From Cryptomeria japonica (taxonomy: Eukaryota > Streptophyta > Pinopsida > Cupressales > Cupressaceae), in the NCBI RefSeq assembly GCF_030272615.1, contig NC_081414.1, forward strand, positions 234,532,733 through 234,596,732: DNA of 64,000 nucleotides, read 5' to 3'. Position 1 is the first letter of the stretch, and the number at the start of each line of letters is the position of its first letter. Positions 57,878-64,000 of the stretch are shown here, piece by piece. Below the pieces are notes generated by a model that worked only from the letters and a program-made list of their open reading frames with translations, did not search any database and was not told where the DNA came from. The translations under genes and the position numbers were made by a program.

Positions 57878-59616
57878 TTAGGCCTTAGGATATATCACCT
57901 GTGCAATGAGTGCACAGTGTCGGTTCATGGTCTTCTTCCTCCATACCTGCTTGATCTCATTTTTCTTCCCATTTTTCAGGCTTGGGAGCAGGTTTTTCCA
58001 TCTTCTGCTGATGGGTCCTTCCATTTCCTCATTCTCCATCACAGCCAGAAGTAGTGCTATAGTAGCACACAACATCTATCCCAACTTCATGATTGGGGAA
58101 TCTCTTGACATACTGGTTTGACTATCTTCTTCTGGTCATGTTGCAGTGACAGGCAACCGAAACCGGTGCACCTCTTGCTCCTGCAGGGATATTTCTCCTT
58201 TGGCTCCATGCAAGTCTCTGACTTCCATATGCTCTATACACACTTTTCTGCAGAGCATGGTTTCTATACCAGCCTCCATATGACTGTAGAGTTATTTTCC
58301 TACACTCAAACTCTCTACGGCCAAAAACTTTGCAGTTATGACAAACAACATTTGCATAACCGGGAGAGGAGACATGCATGTATCTACTCCTGGATACATT
58401 TTGCTCATATGCATGATGTCCATGAGATCCCATATTATTCTTTCTAGACCTCTTTCTACATTCCTCTAGCCTATGGCCATAAGCATTACATGAAAAGCAA
58501 TAACCGATAAAGAATGGCATATGACTTACAAATATTATTTTGCCATGCATGAGGAGATCTTACCGGTTCAGCCTCTCCATTTCTTCCTTTTTGAGAATGG
58601 ATCCTTGGTTGTCCATTCTGTGCAGCTCTTCCATCTGGTCTCTTCTTCTCCCACACATGCTTTTCCTTGTGGGTGGTAGCATTTCTTTGTCCTTTATCAG
58701 TAGGAGGTCTTTTCTGGTGCTTCCTCATTTTCCTGCTTCCAGTGAAGTTGTCTTCTCCCATCCTCCCTTTACCTTAGGGATCTACATTGTTCCTCCTTCT
58801 TGCAACACCGATCATCCTTTTTGTCTGCAAGTGCTCACCATTTTTCCTTAGGTCAACCTTCTTCCAGGGAGAATTTCTGACTGTGAAGGTTTGTCCCTTG
58901 TTTTCTCCATTTGAGGAGACAAACTGAATGTCATTATGGGGGACATTCTTTCTGGTGGAGCATTCACCAGCCCCACTTCCTAATCCTTCAATGTCCTTGG
59001 CATGCTTCTGCTTCTTCAACATCTTGTCCAAGGCATCACTATTTCCATCAAACTGGATTCTTACCTTGAGCTCATCCTAACATTTTTCAAGGTCATTTCG
59101 AAGAACCTCCATTTCTCCATGTAGTTGTTGATATTCTTCATTTTTAACTTCTAGCCTAGATGCTAGATCTTCACACCGGCACTCCTTGATGTCTTCCTTA
59201 TGGGAATTCAATTCTAAGATGTTTATCTCAGATTCTTCAAGGCACTTTATCAACCATTTCTGCTCCACTATAGCAGCATTCTTGAATACCTTGTATTCCT
59301 TTCTTACTCTATTGAGTTCCTCAAGTGCATTTACAAGCTCTCCTTCAAGATCAACTTCTGCTTCATCTTCTTCTTCACCTTCACTATAACTGTCAAACAC
59401 AGCTTTTTGATAGGAGTGATCTGCATGATCATTTTCAAATGTGTTCCTTTCATCTTTTGATTCTTGAGCCATGAAGAGGTGGGTTCGTTCATCATCATTG
59501 TTGCAGCTGCTAGCAGACCTACCTTCATCATCTGCAGATTCATGAGATGCATTTCTCATACTATCTTCACAAGGTGATCCTATAGTAGTCATCTCATTTC
59601 CATAGAGCTTCTTCAA
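57878..59616 (-). pseudogene. Element E gag: coiled coil and zinc-knuckle region
   Basis: The 179-codon open frame 59616-59077 is acidic and heptad-rich with E-A-E-V-D-L-E-G-E-L, the same signature as element A at 9378-9779. A linker (59031-58774) with G-L-G-S-G-A-G-E and Q-T-F-T-V matches A as well. The frame 58550-58122 contains an intact knuckle, C-F-S-C-N-A-Y-G-H-R-L-E-E-C, and a second with His replaced by Arg, C-H-N-C-K-V-F-G-R-R-E-F-E-C. Stops separate these segments. The gag is nearly complete in outline, which is why the absence of pol stands out. Confidence 0.85.
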
Positions 59617-59655
59617 TCTTTACCATAAGCTTTTTACTATTTTGCATCTATCCAC

Positions 59656-59922
59656 CTATGAGGAGACATCACCAGTGAGCCCACTGAGTATAGCCTTCAT
59701 GGCTTCTTCATTGCACATGCATCTTCTTTCTTCTTTAGATCCAGTGGGAGGACTAACATTCCTAGGGAGACCATTGATAACTAACATCCATACATCAAAC
59801 CCTAGAGAGGATAGGAGGACTTCCATTCTACAACTCCAAATTGAGTAGTTTGAACCATCAAATATAGGAGCAAGGAATGACACTAAACAAACAATTGTGT
59901 CCTTAAGCCTAAATCCACCCAA
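59656..59922 (-). pseudogene. Element E gag N-terminus
   Basis: The first ATG downstream of the PBS in the minus direction (59922) opens an 88-codon frame. It contains the copia Gag start F-D-G-S-N-Y-S-I-W-S-C-R-M-E-V-L-L and a W-M-L-V-I-N-G segment, then M-K-A-I-L-S-G-L. It stops at 59656, shortly before the coiled-coil frame. The capsid middle seen in A (Y-L-H-R-F-D-E and V-L-R-S-L) is not present between them, so part of gag is deleted. Confidence 0.85.
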
Positions 59923-59954
59923 GCTGGAGAAAGCTCATCTAGCTAGGAACCTAG

Positions 59955-59966
59955 GCTCTGATACCA
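59955..59966 (-). promoter_or_regulatory. Element E primer-binding site, initiator-Met tRNA
   Basis: The minus strand reads TGGTATCAGAGC, a perfect 12-base match to the plant initiator tRNA-Met 3' end complement, two bases from the LTR end at 59969. Confidence 0.95.
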
Positions 59967-59968
59967 AT

Positions 59969-61590
59969 TGTTAGACACAATGCACCACAGAGAGGGGGAG
60001 GAGGTGAATCGGTGGTTCTTAACTTTTCCCTTTAGCTATCCTATGTGAGCATACCGATTAATAGGACTAACTCAATGAAGACTTACCTATTAGTGGAGAG
60101 ACCAACACAAATGAAATCACACAAGGGACATCACATAACACCAATATATACAAGGAAAACCCAAGATGGGAAAAACCTCGGTGAGTAATGCTACTAAAGA
60201 CTATTGTTCCAATCCAACCTCACAATGAAAACTTTGTTACAATGTTTTGGGCACCAACCCAAGGAGCACCAACCCCTAATTTAGGGCACCGACCCAAGGA
60301 GTACCAACCCCTGATTTAGGCCACCAACCCAAGGAGCACCAACCCCTAACCTATTTATGGGCTACAACCCTTGCACCGAGCTACAACTTAGTGTTCACAA
60401 TAAAAACATCAATTACAAAAGTAGTTGTCTTGTTACACGTGAATCTTGTAACCATTTTATATACCTTCTTTGTTACACTGACTCACTCTTCCGATTCTCT
60501 CTTATGTTGCTTAACTGCTAGTAAACTCTATCGGTGCACCTCTCCTCTTCTTCTTCTCTGTTGGATCTCCACCTTACTCTCTTCTCCTCACTGGTATAAC
60601 ACTTTTCTAGTTCTCTATCTACCTTCTCTACAGCCTCCTTCACTTGTGCTCTGCTGGTATGGTCACTACCAGTTCTGCTCTGCTACTGGTTGAACACTTC
60701 AACCTGATTCTCACTCACTCTCACTCTCTTCTGAGATACTCATTGAGCCCTTGGCTGATTTTCTCTTACATGCAGAAGTAACGCACTTCACAATAGCTTA
60801 ATATTCTTCTATTTAGCAGCAAGTTAGCTATGTCTTTGGCCAACATATTTATAGCCTGATTTTCCCACCAAAAACCAATTCAAAATCTAAGGGGTTAGGG
60901 TTTCATCATCATCCTCGAGGCAAACCAAATCCAATCAGATCTTGCTCGATCTGATCTTCCTAATAGCCAATAGTACACCTCTGCCATTATCATACCTTCT
61001 TGATCATGCCCTCTATCTTTGACAATCTACTTTTTACCTTGTCAACTAATCTCTTGGTCAGACACCAAGATTTGTCTTGTTGTTTCCTTCATCTGCCTCG
61101 ATCTCTTCAAACACTCTTAGCTAGCTCTAAGTTGTCCTCCAGACCTCAAGCTGCAAACCTCTACAACATGTCCCACGATTTGTGGGATCTTCCATTAATG
61201 TCGACCAACTCTGAAACTACCTCATTGGTGTACATTTCATCTTCATCTGAATGCAGGTTCACCACCTTGACTCCATGTGGAATCCATGTTGACCATCTGC
61301 CAGCTTGGCTCTTCAAGTCAGTCTAGATAGGATCACCAAGCAAACCCTCTACCAGTTCCTCTTTCTTGTTAGTTTACTAACCCTATCAGTATTCTCAAAT
61401 TTTACCGATTACCTTCTCATGTCTTCTCTTTGTTGAACTATCGGTGGAACCCCTTAATTGGTCACCAGACATGTCTAACATAGTATGCACATTCCACAAA
61501 GTGGGAGGTCATCTATATCTGCACCTTGTCCATATTACCGGTGAACATTCATACCGGTAAGACCTCTTCATCTGTACCGGCATCTCAACA
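59969..61590 (-). repeat. Element E 5' LTR, truncated
   Basis: It is colinear with 48101-49626, from TGTTAGACACAATGCACC to CATCTCAACA. It lacks the roughly 690 bases that the 3' LTR has beyond that point. A minus-strand TATA box lies at 60845-60854 and the conserved hairpin region at 60148-60180. A 35-base unit is tandemly triplicated at 60251-60350. Confidence 0.9.
60251..60350. repeat. 35-bp tandem triplication within the E 5' LTR
   Basis: Units of gcaccaacccaaggagcacc plus 15 bases begin at 60251, 60286 and 60321 (the last is 30 bases). The 3' LTR has a single unit at 48389-48415, so the expansion happened in this copy or was lost from the other. Confidence 0.9.
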
Positions 61591-62247
61591 ATGCCTGAAT
61601 AATTTCAAAGAAATAAGAGAAAAAGGCATCAAATGTGAGAAAGGCCTATTAGAACAAGGGATATTGAACCACCAAAAGGATAGTGGACCAACCACCAACA
61701 CAAACAATGAAAGATCAAAATTTTGGTCTAGAAACAAAAATGTCACGAATGACGGAGTTGTTGATGCACGTATTGTGAACAAAGCTCAACAAGCAATATC
61801 TTTACAAGGACCAACTGATAAGAACCAATCTCAGACAAACGACACCAATTTACTACAGTCAAATAATTCAAGGTCTCCAAGGATAGGCGCACCCAGAAGG
61901 AACTTCACACCCCTTAGAGAACCTATTGAATCAGCACTGAAGAAGTTGATATAGAGCAATGCTATAACCTTACCGGAAGCTAGGCCATGTGAACCAGGTC
62001 CACTTATGCCTACTTGGTGGAATGACAATGATTTTTGCAAATATCACCATAATAAAGGTCACAAAACAACATGTTGCTACAAATTGAAGAACCTCATCCA
62101 AGACCTCATAGATCAAGGGTACATTACAGTGGATAATAAAGCACCAAATATAAATCATACCATTTTCAAAGATCCTTTGTCAAACATGACAAAGGAAAGG
62201 CTTCTAGTTCTAATGCACAAGAAAATACTGCCAATTATTCCAATGTA
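61591..62247 (+). pseudogene. Element G gag C-terminal part with CCHH/C-type knuckle
   Basis: The open frame 61526-61954 crosses the E/G junction; its gypsy part starts near C-L-N-N-F-K-E-I-R-E-K-G-I-K and ends R-N-F-T-P-L-R-E-P-I-E-S-A-L, then a TAG. The next frame (62006-62247) gives P-T-W-W-N-D-N-D-F-C-K-Y-H-H-N-K-G-H-K-T-T-C-C. This is a C-x2-H-x4-H-x4-C knuckle, the variant usual in this group instead of CCHC. It is followed by Y-K-L-K-N-L-I-Q-D-L-I. The protein packages element RNA. The single TAG is the main lesion. Confidence 0.85.
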
Positions 62248-62289
62248 GCATTTAACTATGCCATTATCACAATAAGTGAAGGACATCAA

Positions 62290-63240
62290 ATGGTAGCTAC
62301 AATCACAGTGAATCCTAAAAGAAGAGATTGTATCATCATTACAAGAAGATCAAAATTCACATTACAAGGAGTACCTTTGAACCAGCCTTCAATAACTAGC
62401 AACTATAATATGGTGGATCAGTTAAAGCGAACTCCAACCCAAATTTCACTATTTGAGTTATTGCGTATATCACCAGCCCATAAAGCGGTCCTGGATAAAG
62501 CCTTACAAGATTCGATTGTTGCTAGGGATATTGATGAGAACATATTTCAATCAATGGTGGGAAACTTGTCAGCTTCAAAGGTCACATTCATTGAACAGTA
62601 TGTTCCTGCAAACTGACTCATGCATAATGATCCATTGCAGTTAGAAGCTTTCATTGACCGAAAAAAGGTTCGAAGAGTACTTATAGATTGTGGTGCAGGC
62701 CTCAACATATGCACTCTACATTTGATCAAAGCTTTGGGATATTCTGAATATTATATTGACTGTACTAAGAGAATCAATATAAAATCCTATGACGATGAGG
62801 AACATCCTTCCAAAGGTATGGTGACTTTACTAGTACAAGTGGGACTGGCTACAACAAATATCACCTTTTAAGTCCTAGACAAAGAATTGGGGTACAATAT
62901 GTTGTTAGGTCGCCCATGAATACATACAATGCAAGCAGTACCAACAACTTCTCACCAATGTGTAAAGTTCCCATACAATGGTATAGAGATCACTGACCAT
63001 GGTGACCTGAACCCTTTCCAACACTATAATCATTTACAGGAAAGCTCAGACAATCAAGTACCAAACAATCAGGAAGCTCCTATTCACCTACAAATGAAAT
63101 CATTATCAATTAAAGAAATAGAGAAAAATACACCAACTACATCTTCTTTGTATATTAAAGAAGTTGGTTGTGGAGAATATTTCATTTCAAGCACATCAAA
63201 TGGCAAACAATCATCATTTTCTCCTAGGTCCTTTGGGAAG
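62290..63240 (+). pseudogene. Element G aspartic protease
   Basis: The active-site region reads R-V-L-I-D-C-G-A-G-L-N-I-C-T at about 62677-62718. The family usually has D-x-G with Ser, Thr or Asn in the middle, so Cys here is unusual but the Asp and Gly remain. The downstream hydrophobic-Gly segment N-M-L-L-G-R-P is present near 62900. The Trp that should follow it is a TGA stop (62918-62920), explained by one G-to-A change, and the homologous I-H-T-M-Q-A-V follows in frame. Another TAA sits at about 62869. The protease would process the gag-pol precursor. Confidence 0.85.
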
Positions 63241-63384
63241 CCTTAGAACACAACAATGAAGAAATATAAAGGAAAAGAAATAGTAAAATATTCAGATTCT
63301 TGTTCTTTCATTAGATGGGGAGATCTACAAGAATAGTCTCTAAATAAAGATATTAATCACTAGATATATAGAGAAGAGGATGAC

Positions 63385-63636
63385 ATGGTAGTACCCAGGA
63401 TACCTCTACATCAATATGGAAACGGCTTCAAGATGTTACAAAAATATGGATATGATGGCACCACAGGATTAGGACTACAAAAGAAAGGAATATTAGAACC
63501 TATTTTACCAAATGAAAACCCAAAGAATCAAGGCTTGGGATATAAATATGTGCCACCAATACTTGAAGCTAGACAACAAACATTGGATATATTGAACAGG
63601 CCAAGGGTACCCTCAGATTTCATACCTATAAACTAA
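63385..63636 (+). pseudogene. Element G G-patch domain
   Basis: An 83-codon open frame contains G-F-K-M-L-Q-K-Y-G-Y, T-G-L-G-L-Q-K-K-G-I-L-E-P and, further on, Q-G-L-G-Y-K-Y. The spaced Gly and the G-L-G core define a G-patch, a short RNA-binding or helicase-contacting module. It follows the protease by roughly 150 codons, in line with polyproteins of this group. Stops lie just upstream (63243-63366), so it is cut off from the protease. The frame ends in TAA at 63634. Confidence 0.8.
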
Positions 63637-63648
63637 CCATCATCAAAG

Positions 63649-63978
63649 ATGGATTTCCTTCCACCTCAAAAAAGAAAGAGACTACTAACATCTCTTATCA
63701 CAGAATCAGATGGTGAAGATATGAGACAACTCCTACAAGAACCTACCACACGGACATCCAGTGGTACAGTACCTGAATAATCTGTGCAAGTAAACATAGC
63801 AATAGATATAGGCTTAGCAGCAACAAATGAACCAAATCCTTGGTTATTGTCAATACTTTTGCCAAGAGAAACAACTTTGGCACCTCCATTTGAATCAAAC
63901 GAAGCAAGACTGCAAAGACTAATACTAGGCTTAAGAAGGGTATCCATATTACAAAGCAAATTCACTCAAATTCAATAA
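63649..63978 (+). pseudogene. Element G polyprotein segment after the G-patch
   Basis: A frame beginning K-M-D-F-L-P-P-Q-K-R-K-R runs to a TAA at 63778, then continues open to 63975. It is hydrophilic with no recognised motif. In related elements this stretch links the G-patch to reverse transcriptase, which would lie beyond 64000. Confidence 0.5.
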
Positions 63979-64000
63979 CCAGAACAAGAGCAGATAAGTG

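Larger units (their letters stand above)
48101..61590 (-). mobile_element. Element E: minus-strand copia derivative lacking pol, split by F
   Basis: The minus-strand order is 5' LTR (61590-59969, end truncated), perfect initiator-Met PBS, gag with coiled coil and knuckles, a pre-LTR region with repeated polypurine boxes, PPT, and 3' LTR (56587-56499 continuing at 50224-48101). The 3' LTR is interrupted by F. No protease, integrase, RT or RNase H is present between gag and the PPT, so this copy depended on another element for movement or lost pol afterwards. Gag resembles that of element A. No target duplication can be tested because the right end is cut at the junction with G. Confidence 0.9.
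61591..64000 (+). mobile_element. Element G: plant Ty3/gypsy relic, gag to G-patch, running off the window
   Basis: The plus-strand order is gag C-terminus with a modified zinc knuckle, aspartic protease and a G-patch, followed by further polyprotein. RT has not been reached at 64000. The arrangement of protease followed by G-patch occurs in certain plant Ty3/gypsy polyproteins of the Tat/Ogre-related kind; the exact lineage is not decided here. The 5' part of gag and any LTR are missing at the junction with E. A few stops interrupt otherwise long open stretches. Confidence 0.85.

Overview
The window looks like repeat-dense intergenic DNA from a large seed-plant nuclear genome. The evidence is nested Ty1/copia elements primed from the initiator-methionine tRNA, a plant-type Ty3/gypsy polyprotein with a G-patch, long LTRs, solo LTRs and abundant GA/GATA microsatellites. 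A conifer or another large-genome gymnosperm is my guess from overall style, not something the sequence proves. I found no convincing host gene, no tRNA or rRNA gene and no bacterial-type feature. Nearly every long reading frame is a retroelement relic broken by stop codons.

Layout. (1) 1-8235: TTCAA-rich low-complexity DNA with a 109-bp tandem duplication, a decayed plus-strand copia element D (about 2068-5729), then one copy of a dispersed repeat R1 (5730-7680). (2) 8236-21790: a Russian-doll pair. Plus-strand copia element A (8241-21785, target duplication TGTTG) is split in its reverse-transcriptase gene by minus-strand copia element B (12385-18796, target duplication ATAAG). B keeps both LTRs, PBS and PPT, but its integrase core is deleted. 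(3) 21791-31751: a second R1 copy carrying a 772-bp solo LTR, a 47-bp tandem array, a hexameric telomere-like tract, a GATA microsatellite with an attached repeat family, and a copia solo LTR (30790-31746). (4) 31752-38362: mostly unassigned DNA, a perfect-looking 152-bp tandem duplication, minus-strand gag-like relics, and a 57-bp-arm hairpin next to a GA tract. (5) 38363-48100: element H, a minus-strand relic of a large unrecognised protein, with a TATA box and arrays of an 'aactccggggttcc' motif. (6) 48101-61590: minus-strand copia element E, which has LTRs and gag but no pol. Its 3' LTR is split by insertion F (50225-56498), which carries a second relative of the H protein, its own TATA box and an exact 84-bp-period array. 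(7) 61591-64000: a plus-strand Ty3/gypsy gag-protease-G-patch relic running off the window.

The relative insertion order can be read directly: B is younger than A, F is younger than E, and the solo LTR at 25030 is younger than its R1 host. The most interesting unexplained item is the protein family shared by F and H: roughly 1,000 residues, no polymerase domain visible, and the same promoter-plus-tandem-repeat arrangement in two different places.
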